Part shown: piece by piece, positions 25,144 through 32,832 of the stretch
How the letters are laid out: each line of letters starts with the position of its first letter
Numbering within the stretch: the first letter of the stretch is position 1
Source of the DNA: an uncultured Pontibacter sp.
GTDB lineage: Bacteria; Bacteroidota; Bacteroidia; Cytophagales; Hymenobacteraceae
Assembly: GCA_947499125.1 (NCBI GenBank)
Contig: CANMMP010000009.1
Coordinates: 1 to 56,064 of the forward strand
Length of the DNA: 56,064 nucleotides
Direction: 5' to 3'
Program-made: the position numbers and the translations under genes
Notes under the pieces: generated by a model
Database searches by the model: none
Seen by the model: the letters and a program-made list of their open reading frames with translations, nothing else
What the model was told of the DNA's origin: nothing

Positions 25144-25989
25144 TCAACCTACCAGCAGCATCGATAAGATACCGGTAAACATTATAACCTTGTTCAGGTT
25201 GCTCAGGAAAGTAAAGTCGCGTTTTCGGTCGGCGCGGGTAAGTTTTATAGTTAACCACAAAGCAGGCAGCAACACTAAAATCACCATGTAAATATCAAAC
25301 CATAAACTGGTGCGCGGGTGTATGGTTACTACAAACACAAAAGCTATAAAAAGCGCAATTATAGGGTATAACACCAGCTTTGTGTTGCGTATGCCCAGCA
25401 CAATTGGCAAGGTACGGCAATCAAAAGAGGCATCTCCTTTCATGTCTTCTATATCTTTAATTATCTCCCGGATAAGCGAAATAAGGAAAGCGAACACGGC
25501 GTAGCCGATTGTAATGCGGTTCAGGGTGTCGGCGTATACAGCTACTACCAGCAACATAGAGGCCGAAAGCAAAGCAGTAACTACATTACCTATAAGCGGC
25601 AGTTTTTTTAGTTCTGCAGAATAGCCCCAAAGCAGCAATACAGCCCCGGCATTTATTAAACCTATAGGCAGGTATAACCAAAAACCGATAGCAATGCCTG
25701 CCAGCGAAAGTATAAGGTGGGCAAACATAGCGCGCCTCCTCCTTATAACAGTACCAACCACCAACTTATCCGGCTTATTGATGGCGTCTATTTTAATATC
25801 GTAATAATCGTTGATGATGTAACCGGCAGCTGCAATAAGCACAGTTGAAAGCGTGAGCCAGCCAAACCCCGGTTGCATTACGTTGCCCCAGTTAATACCC
25901 GGCACCAGCAGGCACGCCTGCACCAGCGCTTGGCTCAGCACGATCAGGATGAGGTTGGGAAAGCGTACAAGATTAAAAAAAGCCTTCAC
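25144..25989 (-). CDS. UbiA-family prenyltransferase (GGGP geranylgeranyltransferase-like)
   Basis: Integral-membrane prenyltransferase with eight or nine helices. Both Asp-rich Mg-diphosphate motifs are visible: NDYYDIKIDAINKPDK near residue 65 and DIEDMKGDASFDCRTLP near 185. This resembles the geranylgeranylglycerol-phosphate geranylgeranyltransferase branch found in Bacteroidota rather than UbiA proper. The frame is open from a TTG at 26055, but that lies inside the cspA terminator. A GTG at 25989 yields MKAFFNLVRFPNL, the usual family start (281 residues). Confidence 0.85.
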   Translation of the reverse strand: MKAFFNLVRFPNLILIVLSQALVQACLLVPGINWGNVMQPGFGWLTLSTVLIAAAGYIINDYYDIKIDAINKPDKLVVGTVIRRRRAMFAHLILSLAGIAIGFWLYLPIGLINAGAVLLLWGYSAELKKLPLIGNVVTALLSASMLLVVAVYADTLNRITIGYAVFAFLISLIREIIKDIEDMKGDASFDCRTLPIVLGIRNTKLVLYPIIALFIAFVFVVTIHPRTSLWFDIYMVILVLLPALWLTIKLTRADRKRDFTFLSNLNKVIMFTGILSMLLVG

Positions 25990-26053
25990 GGTAGTAGTAG
26001 CAGTAACAAAAGTATAAGCCGGTAATGATGCTAAAGATAGGAAACTGAAACGC

Positions 26054-26081
26054 AAAAAAAAGCCCCTGTAAGGAGGGGCTT
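26054..26081 (-). terminator. Intrinsic terminator of the cold-shock gene
   Basis: AAGCCCCT/AGGGGCTT stem (26060-26067 with 26074-26081). On the minus strand eight T follow. The UbiA gene begins 65 bp further on. Confidence 0.85.
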
Positions 26082-26109
26082 CTTCTTGTAACTGTAAAAG
26101 TATATCTGA

Positions 26110-26304
26110 TTAGATTCTTTGTACGTTTACAGCATTGATTCCTTTCTTGCCTTCCTGCGTATCAAAAGTTACGCGGTCGTTCTGCTGAAGCTGCAGACCG
26201 TTAAGGCCAGTAATGTGTACAAAGAAATCTTCGTTTGTCTCGTCTTCCGTAATAAAACCAAAACCCTTTGACTCAATAAAAAACTTTACTTTTCCTGTTT
26301 TCAT
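26110..26304 (-). CDS. Cold-shock domain protein
   Basis: 64-residue single CSD protein that binds single-stranded nucleic acids. RNP1 appears as KGFGFITED and RNP2 as DFFVHI. MKTGKVKFFIESKGFGFI is the family's standard beginning, so the start is secure. It is an isolated unit with its own promoter and terminator. The leader is only about 30 nt, too short for the long cold-shock thermosensor seen in E. coli cspA. Confidence 0.96.
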   Translation of the reverse strand: MKTGKVKFFIESKGFGFITEDETNEDFFVHITGLNGLQLQQNDRVTFDTQEGKKGINAVNVQRI

Positions 26305-26340
26305 AAAGAATTAATTATTGTAAATAAAATAAAATTGATG

Positions 26341-26370
26341 TAAAGATAAATTTAATTTATATATATACAA
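26341..26370 (-). promoter_or_regulatory. Promoter of the cold-shock gene
   Basis: Minus strand TTG (26370-26368), 19 nt, TATCTTTA (26348-26341): one mismatch from TAnnTTTG. The spacer and surroundings are very AT-rich. Confidence 0.6.
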
Positions 26371-26422
26371 GTTGTAATAATAAAAAATTTGATTTAAAAT
26401 CACGAAAAAGTATAAGTATTTT

Positions 26423-26920
26423 TTACCAGGTATCCTGGGCCTTCATTATTTTTTCGATCAGTTCTCTTACCGCTCCTCTGCCTCCGTCTCTGGTTGCTAT
26501 AAACGTGCTTATTTCCTTAATATCGTCGGCAGCATCAGCAGGGCAGGCCCTGAAGCCGCAGCGTTGCATCACTTCCAGGTCAGGCATATCGTCGCCCATG
26601 TAGGCTACTGTAGCCGGGTGAATGCCTTGTGTGTAGAGGTAATCTTCAAAAGCATCCACTTTGTCCTCAATACCCAGAAAAATATCTTCCAGGCCCAGAT
26701 CCTGGAGGCGGTTAAGGACGCCAGGTTCGTTTTTGCCTGATATTATGGCCACACGGTAGCCCTGGCGGATGGCATGCTTAATTGCAAATCCATCTTTAAT
26801 ATTAAAGGCGCGCACTTGTTCTCCGTCAGCAAATACATACAGGAAACCATCTGTAAGTACGCCATCTACATCAAGTATAAAGGTGTTGATGCAGGTAAGG
26901 TCTGGTTGAGTGATTGACAT
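26423..26920 (-). CDS. kdsC: KDO-8-phosphate phosphatase, HAD family
   Basis: 165 residues. HAD motif I is FILDVDGVLTDG near the start, motif II is IISGK, and motif III/IV is AYMGDDMPDLEVMQRCG. Lack of a cap domain and this motif set identify KdsC-type tetrameric phosphatases, which make KDO for lipopolysaccharide. The frame extends to a TTG at 26935, inside the upstream terminator; ATG 26920 is preferred. Only 13 bp separate the start from the terminator's T-run, leaving no room for a separate promoter. Confidence 0.93.
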   Translation of the reverse strand: MSITQPDLTCINTFILDVDGVLTDGFLYVFADGEQVRAFNIKDGFAIKHAIRQGYRVAIISGKNEPGVLNRLQDLGLEDIFLGIEDKVDAFEDYLYTQGIHPATVAYMGDDMPDLEVMQRCGFRACPADAADDIKEISTFIATRDGGRGAVRELIEKIMKAQDTW

Positions 26921-26933
26921 AGCTTTTAAAAAC

Positions 26934-26960
26934 AAAAAAGGTTCTCGTTAAAGAACCTTT
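26934..26960 (-). terminator. Terminator-like hairpin between iscX and kdsC
   Basis: AAAGGTTCT/AGAACCTTT stem (26937-26945 with 26952-26960), followed on the minus strand by a T-run. It lies 51 bp after iscX and 13 bp before the kdsC ATG. Confidence 0.8.
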
Positions 26961-27011
26961 AAATGTATAGAAAATTTTTAATATTAAAACAGGTAATCAG
27001 GCTAAATGGCC

Positions 27012-27254
27012 TTAATCCTGGTTGTCGCGCCATTCGTAAACCCAGGCCGACTGTATCTGCTCTAAGTGTCCTTCGTTGGCTTGTTCGCGTGTGCCTTCAA
27101 AATTTGGTAACGCAAGTATCCATTCCAGCAGGTCGGTAAAGCGGATACGGTAAATCTTAGACTCGTTAAAGTCGTCGCCAAACTTTTCATAAAGTGCAAA
27201 GGCTATATCTTCGTGATCGCTCCAGTGTATAGGAGGCTCGTAATTTGTGCTCAT
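27012..27254 (-). CDS. iscX: IscX-like Fe-S cluster assembly protein
   Basis: 80-residue acidic protein matching IscX/YfhJ, a small winged-helix partner of IscS. The family pattern is visible: IHWSDHEDIAFALYEKF...YRIRFTDLLEWILALPNFEG and the C-terminal IQSAWVYEW. It follows the ferredoxin gene by 40 bp in the same direction, echoing the fdx-iscX order at the end of the E. coli isc operon, but no other isc gene is present here. Confidence 0.92.
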   Translation of the reverse strand: MSTNYEPPIHWSDHEDIAFALYEKFGDDFNESKIYRIRFTDLLEWILALPNFEGTREQANEGHLEQIQSAWVYEWRDNQD

Positions 27255-27294
27255 CTGTTTCAGTTTTTCGGTTTAACAGTTTTACAACTATAAT

Positions 27295-27624
27295 TTAATG
27301 ACCCAGGAAGTCCTGTGGCGGTATGGTTACCACTACGTCTTCGTTGCCCTGCACTACGCACTGGCAGCCAAGCCGTGAGTTTATGCGCGGGTCTACGGCA
27401 CGGTCAATATAATCTTCTTCCTTATCAGATATTTCCGGAAGATCGTCCAGGCCGGCTTCTACATATACGTGGCAGGTACTGCAGCCACATACGCCGCCGC
27501 AGTTATGCTGCAGTTTTATATCGTTGTTGAGGGCTACATCCAGCACCGACTCGCCTTCTACGGCTGGGTGCGTCTGGTCCGGAGAGCCGTCAGCGAATTT
27601 AAATGTTATATTTACAACTTTCAT
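27295..27624 (-). CDS. [2Fe-2S] ferredoxin
   Basis: 109 residues of adrenodoxin/Isc type. Cluster ligands are C-x5-C-x2-C in NCGGVCGCSTCHVYV and the fourth Cys in RLGCQC. Acidic patches and DLPEISDKEEDYID before the fourth ligand match Fdx electron donors for Fe-S assembly. The frame is open to 27663, but ATG 27624 (MKVVNITFKF) is the natural start and sits about 17 nt after the predicted transcription start. First gene of fdx-iscX. Confidence 0.94.
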   Translation of the reverse strand: MKVVNITFKFADGSPDQTHPAVEGESVLDVALNNDIKLQHNCGGVCGCSTCHVYVEAGLDDLPEISDKEEDYIDRAVDPRINSRLGCQCVVQGNEDVVVTIPPQDFLGH

Positions 27625-27647
27625 TTTTCTTGTCTGTAATACGGGTG

Positions 27648-27678
27648 CAAAGTTATGAAACACGGTTCCCTAATCAAA
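27648..27678 (-). promoter_or_regulatory. Consensus Bacteroidota promoter of fdx-iscX
   Basis: Minus strand TTTG (27678-27675), exactly 19 nt, then TAACTTTG (27655-27648). Both elements match the -33/-7 consensus in full. Confidence 0.78.
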
Positions 27679-27780
27679 GTTATAACCGTTTTGTGTTAGA
27701 GTAGGTGTGTAGGTTGTCTTTTGCACTGGTATTGTGGAGAGTTTTGTAGTTTAAGACTTACGTAGAGTTGCAGCCTCTTT

Positions 27781-28567
27781 GTTATCACGAACATTCTCTA
27801 GATGTGAGTCGAATAAAGCCAGCGTAGCTGCGAAGCATCTTATATAACCTATAGTTTTTCTTTTGTCATTTCGAGCGTCAGTCGAGAAAACTTATGTGGC
27901 CTATAGTTGTAAGACCTAGCAGTGTGCACAACTCATGCGAGTCGAAGATCCCGGACTTGTTTCGGGATGTCTGATGTTCTATAGGTCAAGCAGCTATCCG
28001 CTTGAACCAAGCTATACTTTCATAGCTGCTACTTATACTGGGAGCTCTACTTACCTATCGTTTTATAGTTACTTTGGCTCGCTCACGGCCGCGAGGCCTC
28101 GTCTTCGGGCATCGCGCTGCTGCTTTCTTGCTTCCCTCGTACCTCAGGTTGGCTGCGCCACCGCAACAAATCAAAGGCGCTCAACCCAAAGACTGGAAAG
28201 TTCTCATAGCCACCGCTTAATAATAGCTTATACTATAAGCTTCGGCTTTTTATTGTGGCTATAGTTCCGTAGGGACAGGTCGCGACCTGTCCGCTCAATA
28301 TAGTAAACTATAGAACAATAGCTTATGGATTGGCAATAGCAGAAACTGTCCCCTTGAGGGGACTATAGGGGTGTAAAGACAGTAACTATAAAACTATAAA
28401 GCCAAATATATTAGCGTCCAAATTCCCCGCCTTAGACAAGTCGCAGATCCCGAACTTGCTTCGGGAGAGGGGTTAGGGGTGGTTTGATCAACTGTAACTA
28501 TAAAACTATAACTCAAACTATAGAAATAGCAGAAATTCCCCTCCTCGGAGGGGCAGGGGTAGGTTTA
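27781..28567 (+). repeat. Composite intergenic repeat, copy B
   Basis: Occupies most of the 1.0-kb gene-free stretch 27664-28667. It has the same module order as copies A and C. The core is 28074-28202, and the perfect 20-bp palindrome is at 28273-28292. The CCCCTTGAGGGG hairpin and the GGGGTTAGGGGTGG unit follow. Copy B also carries two GATCCCG...CGGGA hairpin units (about 27945-27966 and 28447-28466) and an extra CCCCTCCTCGGAGGGG unit at its end. Confidence 0.85.
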
Positions 28568-28667
28568 TACTTAAACTAAAGCTATACCATCTCCGTCCAT
28601 TCCGAGCCTGTTAAGTTTGGAGCATATACCAGCGGAAACAAAATCCATAAAACTATAACCGAAAGCC

Positions 28668-30608
28668 TTACTCAACTACCAGCTTATTGTCTATCATGCG
28701 GTTATTGTATTGCTGTATAAATGCTTTGACACGATTTTCGAGGTACTGGCGTTTTTCGGGCAAAGTATCTTTCAGGTTATTGGTCAGCATTTTGTCTTGC
28801 TGGTAATTGTAGAGGGCTATAGTTTTGGTACCATCAAATTGTAGCAGCAGTTCATCTTCTATCCACTGGTATACGCCGGCATTGTAGCTTACCGCAAAAT
28901 CCTGGGAAGTGGTGTCCAGTATATTCTTGCCGAACGAAAAGTAAGGCTTATTATAGTTGAGATAACTTAGCACGGTAGGCATAATATCGAGCTGCTGTAC
29001 TACACGTTGCTCTGTGTCTTTAAAACTGCTATCGCCGGGTGCGTAGAATAAAATAGGGGCAGCAAAAGCGCCTAAGTCGGTGTTATACTCCGGGTAATGG
29101 CGTGGCGCAGCCGGGTGGTCTGCAGAAATAACGAAAAGCGTGTTTTTATACCAGGGCATCTGACTGGCTTTCTCGAAAAACTTTTGCAACGCCATGTCGG
29201 TGTAGCTTATAGTTTTGAACACTGGCAAGGGTCCTTCGGCAAACTTACCGTGGTAGCGCTCGGGTAATTTATAAGGGTGATGCGACGACAAGGTAAACAC
29301 CGTGCCCATAAACGGCTCCTGGAATGTATTCAACTTGTTAGCCGTGAACTGTAGAAACTCCTCATCCCAAATACCCCACATGCCATCAAAATCAGCGTCG
29401 TTGTTATACTCGTCTTTGCCGTAATATTCCTTTATCCCAATCAGGTTCATGAATGCTTTAAAACCCATTGAGCCGTTTGGTGCCCCATGGAAAAAAGCAG
29501 TATGGTAGCCCTCGTTATTTAGCGTGCGTGGCAAACTTGGCAGGTTATTGCTGGCATAAGGAGTAAGCACAAATGGTTCCTGTATACTTGGTATGCTGGT
29601 AAGTATAGATGGCAGTGCATCAATAGACTTTTTGCCGTTTGTAAAGGAATGAAGGTATACTTTGCTGTCCTGCATAAGCTGGTCCAGGAAAGGGGTGAAG
29701 GTTTGGTAGCCGTCTTTTTGCAGCGTTTCGCCGTTATAGCTGCCCATCATTTCTTTACCAAAACTCTCCAGCACTATAATTACCACATTCTTTTTTTGGA
29801 AAGCAGCCGTGTCAGCAGGAACATGTATAGGAGAGTAAATAGCGTTTAGTTCGTCCTCCTCAAAATAAGCAACCTTGCTGAAGTTGGTTTTGCCAATAGT
29901 GCGCAGCATCGAGAAAGGTGTGTTGAGCACCAGGTACATTTCGTTGGGGCGTTTTACATATTCGCCGGCGTTGCTGAGCGTAATTGGGCGGGTGCTGTGT
30001 GCAAAGCCACCGCGCATACCGGCAATGGCCAGGAAAATGGCTAAACCCATAACCGCCGTATGGGCAGGGTAATACACCCACGACGAAACCCTTGGCGGCG
30101 ACTGCATTTTGATCTTATCATATAGCCAAACCATAAGCGCGGTCAGCAGGAACCAAAGCAGCGGGATGTACCAGAAATCAACTATAAAACTACCGGCTAA
30201 GGCACCACCGTTTTCGTTGGCAAATTCCTGCAAAACGCTCCAGGTAGTGCGGCGCAACGTGTAGCGGTAATAAACTATATCAATAAAGTTAGCGGCAAGG
30301 GCAATGCTGTTGGTGACTATGAAAACATACTTCAGCAGCTTTCGATAGCCGGTTTTATACCTGAACCTGAAAGGTATAAGCATGAGCGCCATAAACAACA
30401 GGTTGGTATACAGCACAGCCGACAGATCGAAACGCAAGCCGGGAAGCAGTAAAGCAGCAAAATCAGAGAGGCTGGTTGCTTCGAATAAATGGCGGTTAAA
30501 AATAAAGAACAGGATGCGGGTAATGGTATACAAAAGCATAGCTAGGCCCAGGTATAAACCCAGCACTACGTGCACGTTCCGCCATGTATATTTCTTATCT
30601 GCAAGCAT
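28668..30608 (-). CDS. LTA synthase-like membrane sulfatase (phosphoglycerol transferase family)
   Basis: 646 residues. About five N-terminal helices (to about residue 210) are followed by an alkaline-phosphatase/sulfatase-type catalytic domain. The nucleophile region is KKNVVIIVLESFGKEMMG, with the metal-site stretches NDADFDGMWGIWDEEF and VISADHPA further on. In Gram-positives this family makes lipoteichoic acid. In Bacteroidota it more likely transfers phosphoglycerol or phosphoethanolamine-like groups onto envelope glycans (inference). Monocistronic, divergent from the DUF4834 gene. Confidence 0.9.
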   Translation of the reverse strand: MLADKKYTWRNVHVVLGLYLGLAMLLYTITRILFFIFNRHLFEATSLSDFAALLLPGLRFDLSAVLYTNLLFMALMLIPFRFRYKTGYRKLLKYVFIVTNSIALAANFIDIVYYRYTLRRTTWSVLQEFANENGGALAGSFIVDFWYIPLLWFLLTALMVWLYDKIKMQSPPRVSSWVYYPAHTAVMGLAIFLAIAGMRGGFAHSTRPITLSNAGEYVKRPNEMYLVLNTPFSMLRTIGKTNFSKVAYFEEDELNAIYSPIHVPADTAAFQKKNVVIIVLESFGKEMMGSYNGETLQKDGYQTFTPFLDQLMQDSKVYLHSFTNGKKSIDALPSILTSIPSIQEPFVLTPYASNNLPSLPRTLNNEGYHTAFFHGAPNGSMGFKAFMNLIGIKEYYGKDEYNNDADFDGMWGIWDEEFLQFTANKLNTFQEPFMGTVFTLSSHHPYKLPERYHGKFAEGPLPVFKTISYTDMALQKFFEKASQMPWYKNTLFVISADHPAAPRHYPEYNTDLGAFAAPILFYAPGDSSFKDTEQRVVQQLDIMPTVLSYLNYNKPYFSFGKNILDTTSQDFAVSYNAGVYQWIEDELLLQFDGTKTIALYNYQQDKMLTNNLKDTLPEKRQYLENRVKAFIQQYNNRMIDNKLVVE

Positions 30609-30662
30609 CTAAATACAATAAATCATAAAGCAGGTGAGACATTGATCAGGCAATTACAGGTG

Positions 30663-30670
30663 CAAAAGTA
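30663..30670 (-). promoter_or_regulatory. -7 element of the LTA-synthase-like gene
   Basis: Minus strand TACTTTTG, a perfect TAnnTTTG, about 55 bp before the start codon. The -33 half is weak. Confidence 0.45.
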
Positions 30671-30727
30671 GCCTATTTTATAGTATAAAGTCTAAATGCC
30701 GGTTTCGGCTGTTAAGCGCAAATGTTA

Positions 30728-30735
30728 TACCTTTG
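30728..30735 (+). promoter_or_regulatory. -7 element of the DUF4834 gene
   Basis: TACCTTTG, a perfect TAnnTTTG, with TTTCG about 20 nt upstream as a weak -33. Predicted leader is about 95 nt. Confidence 0.5.
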
Positions 30736-30836
30736 TAACAACTGGCATTTTGACAGCAATAAACTTTTGGCAGGGGAGTTGTGTAGTATAAGTAACTATA
30801 ACCTAATCTTTAGCCAGGCTAATAACTTACAAACTG

Positions 30837-31106
30837 ATGCTCAAGTTCATAATCATATCTATTCTTATTTTTCTGTTCCTGCGACTCGTAGCGCCGGTGC
30901 TGCTGCGTTTTTTGCTGGGGATGTTCATCAAGAAAAGCATGCGCAACGGTACGTTCTTTTCAAACATGCACCAATACCAACGCCCGCAGCAACCAAATAA
31001 CAATGGAAGACCTAAAGGCGATGTTAAAATAGACTACATGCCTAAGCAGGGCAAGCAAAAAGACTTTGATGGCGGCGAATACGTCGACTACGAAGAAGTG
31101 AAATAA
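30837..31106 (+). CDS. DUF4834-family small membrane protein
   Basis: 89 residues. One or two N-terminal hydrophobic helices (about 2-32, IIISILIFLFLRLVAPVLLRFLLGMF) precede a polar, disordered tail with Gln/Asn/Lys that ends in the conserved acidic DGGEYVDYEEVK. This agrees with the Bacteroidota DUF4834 family, whose function is unknown. Single gene, divergent from the LTA-synthase-like gene. Confidence 0.82.
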   Translation: MLKFIIISILIFLFLRLVAPVLLRFLLGMFIKKSMRNGTFFSNMHQYQRPQQPNNNGRPKGDVKIDYMPKQGKQKDFDGGEYVDYEEVK

Positions 31107-31139
31107 TACTGCTGCTGCAGTACGGGCACGATACTTGCG

Positions 31140-31188
31140 AACTGCTTTTTCTTTAATTTTGTGATCTTATACTTCTAAAAAAGCAGTT
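31140..31188. repeat. 11-bp inverted repeat around the 31190 promoter
   Basis: AACTGCTTTTT (31140-31150) and AAAAAGCAGTT (31178-31188) flank the -7 element; the right arm touches the start codon. Could be an operator pair or chance. Confidence 0.4.
31154..31161 (+). promoter_or_regulatory. -7 element of the lipoprotein gene
   Basis: TAATTTTG, a perfect TAnnTTTG, with TTG 16 nt upstream (31135-31137), a slightly short spacer. Predicted start about 22 nt before the ATG. Confidence 0.5.
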
Positions 31189-31189
31189 T

Positions 31190-32104
31190 ATGCGAAAGCA
31201 TCTCTACCTCTATTTGCTGGTGGCTATAGTAGCCGTTTCTGGTTGCACGGCCCCGCGTTCGGTTATCCATTCGGGTAAGGTTACGCCAAAAGGGCAGTTT
31301 AAAGCTGGTTTTAACGTGGGCGCTAACATCGCCACAGAACCTCTAGGCCAGATAGATGATGTAACAGAAGCAGCTGTTGACGCTATAGCCAAAAAAGATA
31401 CCGTAATGTATAACGAGCAGATCGATGTTTTTTCGAAAGCATTGGTGGCTTATTCCCTCGACCCTGTAGGTACTACATTTGATTTTTATGTGCGCTATGG
31501 TTTAGCCGAGCGTGTAGATGTTGGGTACAAGTATGCCACAGGCGTGCATGTGTTTGATGCCATGTACCAGTTTATGGGGCCTACCGGCACACCGGATAAC
31601 CCGGGCGTAGGCGATTGGTATGGTAGCGTTGGTATTCAGTATTCGGGCCAGAGCTCCGATTTTGCAAACAAACTTTTCCTGGATAAACTGGTGCCCGTGC
31701 TTGATTTTACAGCTCAGCGACGCGATGTGGTAGTGCCGCTGGTGTTCAGTAAATCGTTCGGTCCTGAGGAGGAGATAGGCAATATTTCGTTTGGGGCTGT
31801 GTATAACCACACGTTTATAAAATATGGCTTCGAGCCCGGGCGAATTTTTAAAGATGTAGCCGGCGAAAAAGTAAAAGTAGACGGTGTATTCGAGAAGAAA
31901 AGTTTTCCGTCGTTCGGCTTGTTCGTGAATGGTAAGATCGGCTTTAAGTATGTGTATGTGCTGCCGGCTGTTACCATGTATTACCAGAACTATGGAACGT
32001 ACCAGTTCCTGGAGGGTAGGGAGTTTAGCTTCTCCGGTGTTACCATCATTCCATCTATAGGTTTGCAGGCTACCTTCGGCGGTGGACGTAGCGGAGCAAG
32101 ATAA
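31190..32104 (+). CDS. Putative outer-membrane lipoprotein with beta-rich domain
   Basis: 304 residues. Lipoprotein signal with the lipobox AVSGC (Cys19). The remainder is rich in beta strands with alternating aromatics (FDFYVRYGLAERVDVGYKY, GDWYGSVGIQYSG, MYYQNYGTYQFLEG) and resembles a small barrel or barrel-like fold. No family was recognised. It is a single gene with its own promoter and terminator. Starting at the ATG at 31190 gives a perfect signal. Confidence 0.78.
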   Translation: MRKHLYLYLLVAIVAVSGCTAPRSVIHSGKVTPKGQFKAGFNVGANIATEPLGQIDDVTEAAVDAIAKKDTVMYNEQIDVFSKALVAYSLDPVGTTFDFYVRYGLAERVDVGYKYATGVHVFDAMYQFMGPTGTPDNPGVGDWYGSVGIQYSGQSSDFANKLFLDKLVPVLDFTAQRRDVVVPLVFSKSFGPEEEIGNISFGAVYNHTFIKYGFEPGRIFKDVAGEKVKVDGVFEKKSFPSFGLFVNGKIGFKYVYVLPAVTMYYQNYGTYQFLEGREFSFSGVTIIPSIGLQATFGGGRSGAR

Positions 32105-32125
32105 ATAACAACACACTAGAATAAC

Positions 32126-32168
32126 AAAGCGGCAAGAGCACTAAAAAGCTTCTGCCGCTTTTGTTTTT
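32126..32168 (+). terminator. Intrinsic terminator of the lipoprotein gene
   Basis: AAGCGGC/GCCGCTT outer stem with an imperfect inner helix (32127-32160), followed by TTTTGTTTTT. Confidence 0.75.
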
Positions 32169-32194
32169 ATAGTTGTAAGCTATAGCTTAAAGGT

Positions 32195-32701
32195 GTGAAG
32201 AAACTCCTGAAATATTTTGAAGAACCCTTTAAGAAAGAGCTCCCGCTTTCAAAGTATAAGTTACTGGTTAAGCTTACAGAGGGAAAAGAACAAACGCGGG
32301 GAATTGCCGATCTTATAAGTTTAAGTTTAGTTGATCATGGAGACGTCAAACTTCTGGGAGAGGATAAGATTGAAATAAAGCCAAAGGCAGGGATGTTTGA
32401 CCCATACAAAGGTGGAGGAAGTATAGTTATGACCCTGGAATCAGGCGCTGAAGTTTCGGAAACTATAGGTCGGGGTAACATCAAACCATACAATCAGTCC
32501 TACATAGTAGCATTTTACGGCCTGCTAACTTTTCTGCTCCTCTGGACTATTGTAGCTTTTGTAACTGATATAAGTTTTAACACCATATTACTGGTAGTTG
32601 CCGGCTGGGTGTTGTTCCCACTGTTCATGTTGTTACCCATCATCTGGACCCGAAACCGACTTAGAGATTACAGGGACTCATTTTTAAATAATATAAAATA
32701 G
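32195..32701 (+). CDS. Hypothetical membrane protein, 168 residues
   Basis: Unrecognised. A cytoplasmic N-terminal part (about 1-100), rich in Lys and Glu, is followed by two membrane helices (about 105-125 and 132-152) and a short basic tail. The start is GTG at 32195 with a purine-rich AGG just upstream. Base composition is lower in GC than the flanking genes. It has no partner in an operon: the terminator before it and a 131-bp spacer after it isolate the unit. Confidence 0.7.
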   Translation: MKKLLKYFEEPFKKELPLSKYKLLVKLTEGKEQTRGIADLISLSLVDHGDVKLLGEDKIEIKPKAGMFDPYKGGGSIVMTLESGAEVSETIGRGNIKPYNQSYIVAFYGLLTFLLLWTIVAFVTDISFNTILLVVAGWVLFPLFMLLPIIWTRNRLRDYRDSFLNNIK

Positions 32702-32832
32702 GAGCTTTAACTATTGATAGTCTTTCATGTGCTTTCACATCCTATAAATACCTCTTCGACAAGGCTCCCATAATGCAGAAATAAAATAAAAGTTATATCT
32801 TTCAAGCTCTATATTGATGCATATTAACTTTT

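Noticed and set aside
25990..26055. TTG start of the UbiA gene at 26055
   Set aside because: The codon lies within the cspA terminator's T-run. A GTG at 25989 gives the usual family N-terminus.
28668..30608. True lipoteichoic acid synthesis
   Set aside because: The enzyme family fits, but the genome is Gram-negative in character and no teichoic acid genes are near. Only the family name is kept.
30722..31000. 92-residue frame overlapping the DUF4834 gene
   Set aside because: Different frame from the recognisable DUF4834 protein; begins at the promoter's -7 element and has no recognisable features.
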